Below are positions 34,543-47,216 of a stretch of DNA of 64,000 nucleotides, piece after piece. The notes below the pieces were generated by a model that did not search any database, was not told the origin of the DNA, and worked only from the letters and a program-made list of their open reading frames with translations. Source of the DNA: Solanum dulcamara (taxonomy: Eukaryota > Streptophyta > Magnoliopsida > Solanales > Solanaceae); contig NC_077245.1 of NCBI RefSeq assembly GCF_947179165.1, forward strand, positions 13,424,740 through 13,488,739. The letters run 5' to 3'. The position numbers and the translations under genes are program-made. The stretch's first letter is position 1. Every line of letters starts with the position of its first letter.

Positions 34543-37500
34543 GGACCGAGAGGAACACCTAAGCAAGAAGGCTAAGTCTACTGGGCATGAGAATGAGCAG
34601 AAGCAAGGGAAGGGTAACAAGTCTTTCTTTCAGAAAAGGTCTTCCAATTATGCACCTTCCCCAACAAATGCTTTTACACCTAATACCAGGTATGATCAGA
34701 GATCGCTAAGTCACCAATACTTTCGATCTCAAGGTTCTCAGTCCCAATTAAGTATGGCTCAAGGCTCTAGAGGAAAACCACCATGTGCTAGATGTGGGAG
34801 GCTCCATTTGGGAGAGTGTCGTGTGGGCACCAATGCTTGCTATGGATGTGGAAAGACAGGTCACTTCCAGAATGAGTGTCCTTCAAAGAGGCAGGGAGAT
34901 GGAAGTAGTAGAGCTCAGTTTTCTTCTGCAGCTCCACAGAATAGAGGTAATCATAGAGGTGCAGCTTCAAGTGCAGGTGGGGGAACCAACCGTCTGTATG
35001 CTATGGGTAGTCGCCAAGACCAAGAAAATGCACCCGACGTTGTTACTGGTATGCTCCGAGTCCTTTCTTTTGATGTGTATGCATTACTTGATCCTGGTGC
35101 TACATTATCTTTTGTGACTCCTTACTTGGCTAGTAAATTTGAGATCCTTCCTGAGTGTCTTCTTGAACCTTTCAGTGTGTCTACTCCTGTTGGTGATTCT
35201 ATCTTAGCTGAGAGGGTCTATAGAAATTGTACTGTGTCAATCTATCATAGGGATACCATGGCTGACTTAGTTGAGTTGGACATGGTTGATTTTGATGTGA
35301 TTCTTGGTATGGACTGGCTTTATTCTTGTTATGCTTCAGTTGATTGTAGGACCCGAATTGTCAAGTTTCAATTTCCAAACGAGCCTATCTTAGAGTGGAA
35401 GGGGAATTCTGTAGTGCCTAGGGGTAAATTTATTTCCTACCTTAAGGCTAGAAAATTAATCTCTAAGGGATGTATATATCACATAGTCCGAGTCAAAAAT
35501 ATTAATGATCAGACTCCATCTCTTGAGTCAGTTCCCATTGTGAATGAGTTTCCTGAAGTTTTTCCTGAGGATCTACCCGGAATCCCTCCTGATAGAGAGA
35601 TAGACTTTGGTATTGATGTCCTTCCTGATACACAACCTATCTCCATTCCTCCTTATAGGATGGCTCCTGCTGAGTTGAAAGAGTTGAAAGAACAACTGAA
35701 AGACCTCCTAGATAAGGGGTTTATTAGGCCAAGTGTCTCACCTTGGGGCGCTCCTGTCCTATTCGTGCGAAAGAAAGATGGGTCCCTTAGAATGTGCATT
35801 GATTACCGACAACTAAACAAGGTCACCATTAAAAACAAGTACCCTCTCCCCAGAATAGATGATTTATTTGACCAACTTCAGGGTGCCACATGTTTCTCTA
35901 AGATAGACCTCAGATCAGGCTATCACCAGTTGAAAGTGAGAGAATGTGACATCCCGAAGACGGCTTTTCGAACCCGCTATGGTCATTTTGAGTTTCTTAT
36001 TATGTCCTTTGGATTGACAAATGCTCCAGCAGCTTTTATGGACCTCATGAACCGAGTATTCAAACCATACCTAGATACGTTTGTAATTGTCTTCATCGAT
36101 GATATTTTGGTCTACTCTAGAAGTAAGAGTGAGCATGCTAATCACCTTAGGATTGTCCTTCAAACTCTTAAGGAGGAGGGGTTGTATGCTAAGTTTTCAA
36201 AGTGTGAGTTTTGGCTTGAGTCTGTAGCATTCCTAGGCCATATTATATCTGGGGATGGAATCCAAGTTGATACTCAAAAGATTGAGGCAGTTAAGAACTG
36301 GCCCCGACCCACCTCTCCAACCGACATAAGGAGTTTCTTAGGTTTGGCTCGTTACTACAGAAGGTTTGTTGAGGGATTTTCATCCATATCCTCACCATTG
36401 ACTAAGTTGACTCAGAAGAAGGCTAAGTTTCAATGGTCTGATGCTTGTGAGAAAAGTTTTCAAGAGTTGAAAGCTAGATTGACTACTGCTCCAGTACTAT
36501 CCCTACCCGAAGGAACGGATGGTTTTGTAACCTATTGTGATGCTTCAAGAGTTGGGTTGGGATGTGTATTGATGCAGAAAGGTAAGGTCATTGCCTATGC
36601 CTCCAGGCAACTTAAGACTCATGAGAGAAACTACCCCACTCATGACCTTGAGTTGGCAGCTGTGGTATTTGCTCTTAAGATCTGGCGTCACTATCTTTAT
36701 GGTGTACATGTGGATGTGTTCACAGACCATAAGAGCTTACAATATGTATTCAGCCAGAAGGAGCTGAATTTGAGGCAGAGGAGATGGCTAGAGTTGCTCA
36801 AGGATTATGACATGAGCATTCTCTACCACCCAGGTAAAGCAAATGTAGTTGCTGATGCTCTTAGCAGGTTATCTATGGGGAGTACAACTCATGTGGAAGA
36901 GGAAAAGAAGGAGTTGGCAAAGGAAGTGCATAGACTTGCGCGTTTGGGAGTTCAACTTATTGACTCTAGTGAGGGTGGTATAATAGTACGAAATGGAGCT
37001 GAATCATCTCTAGTTGCAGAGGTGAAAGAGAAACAAGATCAGGATCCCATTCTTCTTCAACTGAAGGATGAGGTTCACAAGCAGAAGGTAATGGCTTTTA
37101 CCAAAGGGGGAGATAGAGTGTTGAGATATCAAGGAAGATTATGTGTTCCAAGTGTTGATGGTATTCGAGAGAGAATCATGGAAGAAGCCCATAATTCCAA
37201 GTATTCCATCCATCCAGGTTCAACAAAGATGTATCATGACTTGAGAGAAGTATACTGGTGGAGTGGAATGAAGAGAGATATAGCAGAGTTTGTGTCCAAG
37301 TGCCCAAACTGCCAACAAGTTAAAGTTGAGCACCAAAGGCCTTGTGGAGTGGCTCAGAATATAGAGATCCCAGAATGGAAGTGGGAAATGATCAATATGG
37401 ACTTCATTACCGGTTTACCACGAACCCGCAAACAACATGACTCTATTTGGGTGATTGTGGATAGGATGACCAAATCGGCACATTTCTTGCCAGTGAAGAC

Positions 37501-38482
37501 TACCAACACTGCAGAGGATTATGCCAAAATGTATCTTAGAGAGATTGTTAGACTGCATGGAGTTCCTTTGTCTATCATCTCTGATAGGGGAGCTCAATTT
37601 ACTGCTCAATTTTGGAAGTCATTTCAGAAGGGTTTGGGTTCAAGAGTGAACCTTAGTACTGCTTTTCATCCGCAAACAGATGGCCAGGCAGAGCGTACGA
37701 TACAGACTTTGGAGGATATGTTAAGATCCTGTGTCATTGACTTCAAAGGTAATTGGGATGATCATTTACCCCTTATTGAGTTTGCATATAATAATAGTTT
37801 CCATTCGAGTATTCAAATGGCTCCTTATGAAGCTCTATATGGGAGGAGATGTAGATCACCAATTGGTTGGTTCGAAGTTGGTGAAGCTGAGTTGATTGGA
37901 CCAGACTTGGTTCACCAAGCTATGGAGAAGGTGAAAACCATCCAAGAAAGGTTGAGGACAGCTCAGAGTCGCCAAAAATCCTACACTGATGTTAGGAGGA
38001 GAGATTTGGAGTTCGAAGTGTACGATTGGGTATACTTGAAAGTTTCACCCATGAAGGGTGTGATGAGATTTGGAAAGAAAGGAAAGCTTAGTCCTCGCTA
38101 CATTGGTCCTTATCAGATTATGAGGAGGGTAGGTAACGTAGCCTATGAATTGGAGTTGCCCCCAGAATTAGTTGCTATTCATCCCGTGTTTCACATCTCT
38201 ATGCTTAAGAAGTGTTTGGGAGATCCTTCACTTGTTGTCCCAGCTGAGAGCATTGGAGTGAAAGAGAGTTTGAGTTATGAAGAGATTCCAGTTCAGATTC
38301 TTGATCGTCAGGTTCGCAAATTAAGAACTAAGGAAGTAGCATCTGTCAAAGTCCTGTGGCGAAATCAATTTGTTGAAGAGGCTACATGGGAAGCTGAAGA
38401 AGATATGAAGGCTAAATATCCTCATCTATTTGTGCCTTCCGATGATGATGTTCAAGGTAATATTCCTTACTCCAACCTTTGA
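34511..38482 (+). CDS. Pol polyprotein: CCHC, protease, RT, RNase H, integrase, chromodomain
   Basis: Open for 1323 codons. The first ATG at 34511 is a shadow of the gag frame; true frame entry is about 34543, after the frameshift. Visible parts by residue: zinc knuckle [14 protein letters not shown] 110-123; protease D194-P-G; RT with D466 in KIDLRSG and FIDD 528-531; RNase H D677, E714, D739, D782; integrase zinc-binding H894, H901, C931, C934 and catalytic D964, D1025, E1061; GPY motif at 1199-1201; chromodomain about 1258-1306 ([15 protein letters not shown]). All expected catalytic residues are present, so the enzymes could be functional if made. The DPG protease form is common in this clade. 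Without an intact gag start, in-cis expression is doubtful. Confidence 0.95.
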   Translation: MLSRLRMTRKKDREEHLSKKAKSTGHENEQKQGKGNKSFFQKRSSNYAPSPTNAFTPNTRYDQRSLSHQYFRSQGSQSQLSMAQGSRGKPPCARCGRLHLGECRVGTNACYGCGKTGHFQNECPSKRQGDGSSRAQFSSAAPQNRGNHRGAASSAGGGTNRLYAMGSRQDQENAPDVVTGMLRVLSFDVYALLDPGATLSFVTPYLASKFEILPECLLEPFSVSTPVGDSILAERVYRNCTVSIYHRDTMADLVELDMVDFDVILGMDWLYSCYASVDCRTRIVKFQFPNEPILEWKGNSVVPRGKFISYLKARKLISKGCIYHIVRVKNINDQTPSLESVPIVNEFPEVFPEDLPGIPPDREIDFGIDVLPDTQPISIPPYRMAPAELKELKEQLKDLLDKGFIRPSVSPWGAPVLFVRKKDGSLRMCIDYRQLNKVTIKNKYPLPRIDDLFDQLQGATCFSKIDLRSGYHQLKVRECDIPKTAFRTRYGHFEFLIMSFGLTNAPAAFMDLMNRVFKPYLDTFVIVFIDDILVYSRSKSEHANHLRIVLQTLKEEGLYAKFSKCEFWLESVAFLGHIISGDGIQVDTQKIEAVKNWPRPTSPTDIRSFLGLARYYRRFVEGFSSISSPLTKLTQKKAKFQWSDACEKSFQELKARLTTAPVLSLPEGTDGFVTYCDASRVGLGCVLMQKGKVIAYASRQLKTHERNYPTHDLELAAVVFALKIWRHYLYGVHVDVFTDHKSLQYVFSQKELNLRQRRWLELLKDYDMSILYHPGKANVVADALSRLSMGSTTHVEEEKKELAKEVHRLARLGVQLIDSSEGGIIVRNGAESSLVAEVKEKQDQDPILLQLKDEVHKQKVMAFTKGGDRVLRYQGRLCVPSVDGIRERIMEEAHNSKYSIHPGSTKMYHDLREVYWWSGMKRDIAEFVSKCPNCQQVKVEHQRPCGVAQNIEIPEWKWEMINMDFITGLPRTRKQHDSIWVIVDRMTKSAHFLPVKTTNTAEDYAKMYLREIVRLHGVPLSIISDRGAQFTAQFWKSFQKGLGSRVNLSTAFHPQTDGQAERTIQTLEDMLRSCVIDFKGNWDDHLPLIEFAYNNSFHSSIQMAPYEALYGRRCRSPIGWFEVGEAELIGPDLVHQAMEKVKTIQERLRTAQSRQKSYTDVRRRDLEFEVYDWVYLKVSPMKGVMRFGKKGKLSPRYIGPYQIMRRVGNVAYELELPPELVAIHPVFHISMLKKCLGDPSLVVPAESIGVKESLSYEEIPVQILDRQVRKLRTKEVASVKVLWRNQFVEEATWEAEEDMKAKYPHLFVPSDDDVQGNIPYSNL

Positions 38483-38594
38483 GTCGATGTATATTCTTGA
38501 ATTTTAGTAATGGAGTTTATGAGAAATTGATGTCTTGATGATACTCATTCTTGATGTCTCCTAGTTTCATCTTCATTCGAGGACGAATGATTCC

Positions 38595-38604
38595 AAGGGG
38601 GAGA
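38595..38604 (+). other. Polypurine tract
   Basis: AAGGGGGAGA lies three bases before the 3' LTR and serves as the plus-strand primer in LTR elements. A conserved GAGGACGAA word lies about 15 bases upstream. Confidence 0.85.
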
Positions 38605-38607
38605 TAT

Positions 38608-41130
38608 TGTAACACCCCATAAATATTATTGATTCATGGATCCTTTCTTTCATGAAGTCCAAATAAATTATCAAAGTTTTCTATTTAATTCAAGCATGAA
38701 ACTTTATGGATTTTTCATATCATAATTCCAAATGCATAGATTATTAAATATATGAAATTTAATTACCTATCTTATATTAACTTATATTGGCTTTTAAATG
38801 CATTAAATTGTTGATTTATCAAAAGTCCTTATATGAAGGCATGAAAAGATTTTGATCATGTTCTAAAGTATTTTGATCATGTTCTAAAGTATTTTGATCA
38901 TGTTCTAAAAGTATTTTGATCATGTTCTCTCATGCCTAAAGATTTTGATCATGTTCTAAAGTATTTTGATCATGTTCTAAAAGTATTTTGATCATGTTCT
39001 AAAGAAATTTGATCATGTTCTAAAGTATTTTGATCATGTTCTAAAAGTATTTTGATTATGTTCTCTCATGCCTAAAGTAATTTGGGCATAACTTTTCATA
39101 GGATGGTCCAAATTAGGTGATTCAAATTTCGGAATAACCACAACATCATTACCTACAACTTTCATGAAGAACATATCTTAAGATTCGGATTTTAAGTAGA
39201 TCAAATAAATTGATCTTTGCAAGACATAGTGCTGTGACGGAATGGAGTGTTTGTAGAATAAAATTCATATCTCGATGTAGAATGCTCCAAATTGGATGAT
39301 TCTTGAACTAACTGAAACTAGACTTCTATATCTACAATTCTTATGAAGACACCAAATCCTAATAAGGAATTTATCTTATTCAAACGTAGCTTCGAAAACA
39401 GATATTCCGTTAAAAGAGATTTCATCTCACCTACCATAGAAAGATCTAGAACCATTTGACATCATCCATGACATCAAAATTCTCCATTGAATTTTCAAGA
39501 TCATCCTTTATGATTATGTTTATTTATTGTTAGGTCCCTCCTCCACACCTATAAATACCCACCTTATTTCCTCATTTTATTCACCAAGCTTTCTTAAGCA
39601 ACTCTTCTCTCTATATACTTCTTTACTCCTTCTCAAATATAGTTTTAGTTTTAGTAGTATAAAAATACTACTCTAGTGATTCTTATACTCCGGGTAGTAC
39701 ACAAAATAAACCGGCGAGAAGAAAAGGCTAGGGGTCCAAGAGTGTTCCAATTCGAAGTAAAGCTTCCGATTTAAGGTATGTAAGGCTTTCATAGCATCGG
39801 ATTGAGTTCGTCCATGCGCCCAATATTTAAATTCATTATAATTGAATTCTAAATGAAATAATTCTTCTCCTATTGAGTTAGATATATTTATGCATTAATA
39901 TTATTATTATTATTGTTATCTCTCATATTATTGGAATTATTGTTCATGGCTACTTTCCCATGAATCCTAATTGATTTGATGTTCATGAATATTTTTACAC
40001 ATATTTTGAGTAAAGATGTTGGCTTTTTAATATTTTCATTGATAAAAAGAGTGATATGAATTAATACTATATATGTATTTTATTGAGTTTTGAAAGAGCA
40101 AAAGAATTGAGTTTAAATGATTTTTTGAGTAAATGATGTTTTGAGCAAGATGTTTTGATGAGATGTAAATGATGTTTTCGAAGTATAATAATTGATGAAG
40201 AGGTAATAAGATGAGTTTGATGATTTAAATTAAAGTCCAATGAGACTAGATGATGAGTTTAATATGAGCACATATTTTGGGAGTAGTATTGAGCACCGAG
40301 TTGGATAAGAGTTTAATTGACTCAAACCCCAGAACTACGTAGCCAGCGTAGGATGGAGGCTATGCCTCTTAAGTCCCAAAAAGAGGACTTTGATGAGTGG
40401 ATCCAAGATGGTGATGTCCTTTACCCTGGCAAGGTATTGGATGGATGTGGCAACGACATCGCTTCGTTGTATCATCGCTAGCTCATAAGTGATGATTGTC
40501 GGTTAGAGAAACTCCCAATTGAGTAAGCATTGCTTGTTACTATTATTTTTATTATTATATTTTAAACTTGCATTACATATTGATGTTGAGATGATGTTGA
40601 GTTCTGAGCTGAGTTTTCTTGAGAGAAGTTTCTTGATATTTGTCCTTACCTTCCTGCCATTTTACATACTCGTACATTCCACGTACTGACGTCATTCGAC
40701 CTGCATCGTTTTATGATGCAGATACAGGTGTTAGAGATCCTCAACAGGCGCTTCGTTGAAGATCATTATTTTTCAGCTATTTGGTGAGTCCTTCTTATAT
40801 TCGGAGGAACTCTTTATCCTTTAAGTATTGTTGAGTATTATGTTTCTTTTAAGGTAGCCATGGATATGTCATTGGCACCATCTAAGAGTATTAGAGGTTT
40901 CATAGACAAAGTTTAATGATGTAATTGGAGTAGTTCTCCTTTGAAACTACTTCTTCAAAAAAAAACATTTCTTCTTTCATTAGATGTTGTTAATGGAGAG
41001 CCCATATAAGTATTCTTATTAAATCTTCCGCTGATGAATGAATAAGTGATGAGACCAAGTGGTTCTCTCAGAGGCCAGAGATGGTTTCTGAGTGCCGGCC
41101 ACGCCTAGGGTACCCTCTCGGGGCGTGACA
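38608..41130 (+). repeat. 3' LTR of the young chromovirus
   Basis: 2523 bp, nearly identical to 31013-33536. It ends CA at 41130 and is followed by the second ACAGC copy. Confidence 0.95.
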
Positions 41131-41227
41131 ACAGCTTTCCACTTTTATCTTCCACATTTAGTGGGTTAGGCTGACTTATCCGGTGGAAAAGGATAAGTGT
41201 TATCACACCCGAATTTTGGTTGTAACA
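41131..41227 (+). repeat. Right remainder of the outer element's 5' LTR
   Basis: Starts with the second ACAGC, then CTTTTATCTTCCACATTTAG through TGTAACA at 41221-41227. Aligns with 50141-50239 of the 3' LTR. The primer-binding site TAGTATGAGAGC follows at 41231-41242. Confidence 0.88.
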
Positions 41228-41671
41228 AATTAGTATGAGAGCCCCAGATTCATAGGTCTCACGTGTATAAGTCAAGTCTAAGTAGAGTCTTGACGATCAA
41301 TATATGTACTTATCTTCGAAAGGCTATGAAGATTGTTAGAAAATACCTTCACTTCTTGATTCTCTATCATACGTCCTTGATGCGATCTAATTTCTATCGT
41401 TTCACTCTGTCCTCTCTCTTATAGTGATGACTCATGCTTGGTCTTGCATGTGAGCAATTGAGTCGTCATTGCTTGGTGTTAGTGTCGTATCTGGCATTGA
41501 GGCAAAAGTGATATAATCATGAGAACAATGTGTAGTCAGACTTGGAATGCTCAGCTACTCGAAAGGGATAAGTAAGGTTATGATTCAATGATATGTTTTG
41601 AGGTTATGGCATTGAAAGATGAACAATTATAAAGAGACTTCATGAACATCTCATCCCGTCTAGTTAGTTAT

Positions 41672-44088
41672 TGTCACACCCCAGGAGGGTACCCTAGGCG
41701 TGGCCGGCAATCTAAAGCCATTTCTGACCTCCGAGCGAACCACCTGGTCCAATCACACGTTCATTCAATCACATTCTCTTAGCGGAAAACTCAATTAAGG
41801 GTATACTGTTCATAAGTTAGGGCTAAAGGCCAAACAATCATCAACTCGACAAGAAATTTTAAAAAGGGCTACTCAAAAGAATAATTCAACATTTCTATAC
41901 TCCGGTCTATGAAGCCTCTATCTACAATTTGGAAGGTGCCCATGACAAGCCCATGGCTACCAATAATCAAAATAAAACAAGTAACATCAGAACTATACAA
42001 GAAGAGCTCAACATCCTTCGGAACTAGGAGGACTCGCCGCTAATTGGGAGGGGGTGGGGATCTTCAACGGAGCGTCGGTTGATGATCTCTGGTACCTTTC
42101 TCTGCATCATAAAACGATGCAGGCCAAATGGCGTCAGTACGTGGAATGTACTGGTATGTAAAATGGCCAAATGGAAGGACATAAAGGAAACATCAATTCT
42201 ATTAGAACTCCACTCAAGAAAAATAATAACTCAATCAAGTGTCCTAGATCTAAACAAGAATACGGTTTAGACGGGACCAATCACATATCATTCAACTCAA
42301 TCCAACTCAGAGTACTATCAAGACTTATGTGGGAGTTTCTCTTATCCGACAACCATCACTTATGAGCCAGTGACAGTACAACAAGCCGACGTTGTTGCCG
42401 CATCCGTTCATGCTTTGCCAGGGCATGAATGAGTCAACCAATCATGGATCCAATCCAACCAAGTCCTATAATGTCAGGATAAACATTTTGGAGAAACATC
42501 CGACTTTAACGGTTCAATCCCCTCCTACGTTTGGCGACGTAGTTATTGGGTTCGAGTATGGACTTTACTCTTACCCAATTCGGTGCTCGATACTCCTCCC
42601 AAGACTCAATGCTCATAAAACTCCATCCAATCGACTCAATCAAATCATATCGACAAGTCTCATTTAAACCTTGTCAACTCATCCACTCTAGCTCAATCAA
42701 TCATCTCTAAATCACATCTTTCAAGAGAAATTTAAAGGCACATTTATAGCAACATATAAACATAACCAATCATTTCCTCTATCCATTTAATCAATCTTTG
42801 AATCTCATCCCAATTCCAAGGCTTTAAATCTACAATTCAAGATAAGCATCATTTTTAAGAAAATAGCATCATTTATCATAATCCACATCGCTAAGAAAAA
42901 TCAATAAAATATATTTAACAACTCATCTTCATCAACTCATACTCACACAAAGACTCTTTTTGGAAGTCCTTGACTAAACCTCATCAACATAGCAAGAATT
43001 ACTCTAATAGACAACAAAACTCATTTGAACACAACCCTAGCAAGAAACTCCATTTCTATGGGCATTTATCCTCAAAAAAGGTATAGGGCACATGGGTGGA
43101 CTCAACCCATGTTTTAGATAGCCTTACATACCTTAGAATAGACTCTTGAAGAAATCTTGTTGTTGGGTCTTCAATGGAAGTCTTGAAGCTCTTGGAACAA
43201 TCTCTTGTTGGAAATGGAGAAGAAGAAGAAGATGAAGAGGAGAGAGTTTTCTAGGGCTTTTCTAGAGAGAGAGTGGGGCTGCCAATTGTGATCCCAAAAT
43301 GCCCAAGGATGATACATATATAATTTGGGTGAATTCCCAAATTGCCCCTTCTTAAAAGTTCTGAAAATAGGCAAAAATGCTCCTGGCGCGATAGTGGCGC
43401 GTCGCGCCCTTGCAGCGCCAAGCTGATTACGCCTAAAACCTGCACACCTCGTAGTGGCGCGCCGCGCCAAGGACCAAACTGCTGAGGTACATTCTTGGCG
43501 CGATGATGGCGCGTCGTGCCCTTACAGCGCCAAGGCCAATATTTTCTGGGTTCTGGAAATTGGCTTGAAAAACCCTGCACACCTTTTAGTGGCGCACCGC
43601 GCCAGAGACCAAACTACTGAGGCATGTTTCTGGCGCGATAGTGGCGCATCGTGCCACTGTGGCGCCAAGCCCAATTTTCCAGCAATTGCAATCCCAGGCC
43701 TGAAAATCTCTGCTGTGCTAGTTCATCTTAGGATCGTCATATCTTTTGACTCCGAACTCCAAAAATTACATTCTTAGTGGCGTTGGAAAGAAGACTCAAC
43801 GACCTTTCATTTAATGGGTCGTGGGCCACCCATATTGTCTTCTTTCAAAAGATAGGATCGTTAGAAGTCGACCCCTCATATGAACTCATCATAAAACTTA
43901 GCCACGACGAATCTTTTGGACTTAGCTTGGTCCTAGGGGTCTTTCGTGACCCCACATCACCTCTAACACTTATCAATTTCTCAAGGACTCGTCTTAACTC
44001 ATGCAAATGCTCCATAATACTCGAGTTTGACCCTACCCGAATACAAGAAGGGTCCAAATCTTAGGAAAAAATTTTGAAGGGTGTTACA
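41672..44088 (-). repeat. Antisense solo LTR (2.4 kb) of a related chromovirus
   Basis: The plus strand begins TGTCACACCCC-GGAGGGTACCCTAGGCGTGGCCGGC, the reverse complement of the end of the young element's LTR, and ends GGGTGTTACA, the reverse complement of its start. Exact 5-bp target copies GTTAT flank it at 41667-41671 and 44089-44093. No internal region or second LTR: a solo LTR left by recombination between LTRs. It is a diverged subfamily with a GC-rich repeat not seen in the young LTR. Confidence 0.9.
43383..43680. repeat. GC-rich tandem repeat (about 115-135 bp units) in the solo LTR
   Basis: Two full units and a part of a third, each starting near TGGCGCGATAGTGGCGCG (43384, 43497, 43630) and including a TAGTGGCGCGCCGCGCCA-type inverted repeat and the word CCTGCACACC. 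Very rich in CpG and GCGC in an otherwise AT-rich region. It keeps several frames open in both directions; I do not take these as genes. Confidence 0.85.
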
Positions 44089-47000
44089 GTTATTCAGCAA
44101 CGAAAAATAGCATTGGTGGCTTATTGGACATCTGAAGTGGTTTGACAATGAAGAATGGTATAATTAAAAGAATGAGTATGCGGTGAGCACTATGACTTTG
44201 GGGACTACAGACTATGAAATTTGCCAGAAAGGAATGTGTTGCGTACTGTAATATGATAATAATGTTGTGCTAATTGAGATCAAAATTTCTACAACAATTT
44301 TATAGCATGGGTATATATCATGAAGGTTTATGATAAGTCTATTACCGTGATATCTGTGTTTACTTGGGTGAGGTTCTGGCTGTGTTGCTTATGTTATTGC
44401 TCTGGCCTACGAAAAGCTGCATATTACTTTCAGTTGGAGACTAAAGTATTTTGGTAATGTATAATGGTTACATAATGGGTAGAAAAATGTAGATCATCTG
44501 GGAATGATCTCTCCAGTGGGTATGATGTATTTTAGTGGTGGATCTGTCGGGCTCTCATGGTATGATACTAGTGATATATGGGGACGGAGACATCGATTGA
44601 CAAGAGTGAATACTAGTGATTGAGGTGTTATCAGTTGTTTTACCTACTCGGGCAATAAAGTTCAATGTTGCATTTACATTTGAGAAACCAACTGGTTGTT
44701 ACTACGGATGTTGGAATTAGGCATGGTTTATAAGGAAAATTATATTGGTGGATCTTTAATGGGGAATTATTGTGTTTGAATGGTGACGTATATTTCGAGG
44801 ATCTAATTAGGGATTGGTGAGTTCTTTATGAGCCAAAAGGAGTGGATTGACATTGAAAGGATAAGCTTATGGGTGGAGAAAGTTTTGTCAAGTATACTTG
44901 CCTGAAGGCAAGTGAGTGTACCAGCAAGAGAATATATATGGAAATTGGTTACTTCATGGGATTAGATAGTATAACAAGTTTAAGGTATCACGTGGATGAT
45001 AAGGTTAACTCTGTGATGATGGCAAGGGTGGATGAGATTTTGATTGCTACCACTTGATGAGTAGTGTAGATATGTGGAAAGTTGGGTTCAGGAACATATG
45101 GTTTCGTTCGTCTTGTTCTTGTTATGGGAATAGTATCCGGTGTTCATCAAACGGGTTGAGCATACTTCGAGAGTAGAGTCTGCATGCTTCGAGAGTGAAG
45201 TCTATGAACATTTGACTTTAGTGTTTTGGTAAGTTCTATAATGGTCTCGAGTCTGACAACTGGCATAATTGGATTCCTAATGAGGGACAGGGTAAGATCG
45301 ACGTATAAGTGTCTAATGATAAGCTAAGGTATGTGATTACGTAAAATCTTTAAGGTATGGGATAATATTAATTGATAAAGGGATTAGTTTACACGATTTA
45401 GATCAAAATTTCAAGTATTGCATCATAAGTCTACATTCGTGGTGGTTGGTTTATGACAAGGTAAGGAATGATTAATTGTGTCGAGTGTTAAGCATTTGGA
45501 AGAACTTGTGCATGGTTTGAGTTGTGGAGTTTATTACTTTCATTTGTAAAAGAGTTCATTGAAATTTTCATTTGAGAAGTTTTATTTAAGTTAAAAGGTA
45601 ATATGTTGTGGATGCTTGGCCAAGAAAATAATAATGATAAATGAGTTAAGGAAAGAAACACGAGTCTGATGCATCAAAGAGTTCAAGCATTTGATAGTGG
45701 ATCATATGTTCATAGTATATAGAATTATCGGGGTGAGGAAGGATTCCTCTAAGTGTGGTATGATGTATATGATGGTTGAATAGTAGTTGAAATTGGGTAA
45801 GTATAAGATTGCGCAGAATTGATATTGGTCGTGATTTAATAATTTTATCTTAATGGAAAATTAATATGAGATTCGAAATTTAGAGTTTTAACAATTGGTT
45901 GAGACTGTACCTTTCATGGGATGCTTAAATAGAAAGAGAGAGGTCCATTGTTTGAAATTTTAGGAATAACACGGTGTTGCTAAGAAAACATGGATAGTAG
46001 TGGCGGTCTGAGATTAAGTAACTGGCCGGTGTGACTATGATGTTTTAATAGTATTGGTAGTGTTAGCTTCACTGGAGTATTATAAAAAGTATGAGAAAGT
46101 TGATAAATCGAGTATGTCTACGATTTTTATGAGACTAGGTTGTCTAATTGTGAAGTCAAGCGAATGGAAATGTGTGTTACAGACACTGTGGAAGGAATAT
46201 CTTGTGATATTCAACTTCGATTTCGTATATTCTATGTGACCACCTACCTTGTTTCAGACAAAGTTTAGTGTATTATTCTCTGTCTATGATTTATGGCGTG
46301 TTTTCACTTCTATGGACGGATTCCTAGTGGTGGATCAGATGTACCGATCCATGTCCTTTTTGGTAGGGTAAGATGCTGATGCAAGTTTAGTTATTTCAGA
46401 TATGGCGGATTTGGTGTTGCCTTGTGGAAGTTGAAGGTTTTCAGAAATTCTACAAGTGTCATCTTGCTTAAGAGAATTTATAGAAGAACTACCTTATATA
46501 TTGAAGTTTCTGGACAGTCTTGGTTTTTACCTTGTCATTGAGGATATGTTCAGCTAGGTGTGATTTGATATATATAGGACCATTGGGCCTAGTTCTTCCA
46601 TTTGGGAATTGACTATAATCACAACTACTATTCTAGTTTTTCGACGGCGTTATTAGAGATTTTGTATGCTTGGATGTACTGTTCATCAGGTGGTTACTTG
46701 ATCATCTCCTTCTTTGGATCAAATTAATTGGGTTCTCCCTTGATGATTATGCATTGTCTAAAGATCAGATGTTTGCAACTAAAGCTCATGGAACGATTAG
46801 GTTAAGAAAAGGAAATTTAACTAAAATTAGTGATGGGTGTGTGCATTATGCATGTTTGGTAGTTAGTTCTGGATTCACTGCGGATTTTAGCAAGTAGAAG
46901 TTAAAAATATTTTCATGGTTATGTGAGAAAAAGGGTTTATTCCGATGGTTGTGCTATGATTTAGAGATTTTCGATTCAGATTTGGTTCATGGATTAGCCC

Positions 47001-47216
47001 ATGGCTTGGTAATCACTCTTGGGTTGTAGATTTTTCAATTTTGATTTAAAAGTTCGGTTTTGATAATTGATCCTAATGATGTGGTCTAAGGATGGGTTCA
47101 ATTGGGAAAGACAAATACCAAACTTGGAGGTTATGCCTCGGGCTCTTGATAGCATCGAGTATCATTTTTTCTTTACTTTATGTTCGAGGACGAATATGAA
47201 TTTTAGTGGTGGATGA

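Larger units (their letters stand above)
31013..41130 (+). mobile_element. Young chromodomain Ty3/gypsy element (Tekay/Del-like chromovirus), 10.1 kb
   Basis: Complete structure: TSD ACAGC (31008-31012 and 41131-41135), two LTRs of about 2.52 kb, a primer-binding site, a gag-pol region and a polypurine tract. The chromodomain after integrase, long LTRs and initiator-Met primer site fit the Tekay/Del clade; clade placement is by knowledge of the family, not by phylogeny. It sits inside the 5' LTR of the outer element; the paralogous 3' LTR at 50131-50160 shows the uninterrupted site. Confidence 0.96.
41228..47216 (+). other. Interior of the outer gypsy element (without coding domains)
   Basis: 41228-41671 and 44089-47216 together hold about 3.5 kb of element interior, interrupted by the solo LTR. 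Open frames are all under 80 codons and match no protein I know. At 47182-47194 the word GTTCGAGGACGAA, close to the 3' LTR, is shared with the young chromovirus. Either a large retrotransposon derivative or one decayed beyond recognition. Confidence 0.6.

Noticed and set aside
34788..34970. Antisense and frame-shifted ORFs within pol
   Set aside because: Shadows of the 1323-codon pol frame.
43171..43777. Overlapping ~100-codon frames on both strands in the solo LTR
   Set aside because: They come from the GC-rich tandem repeat; no protein family is recognisable.
44869..46897. Short open frames in the outer element interior
   Set aside because: None exceeds 80 codons or shows a domain; they fit chance in AT-rich decayed sequence.
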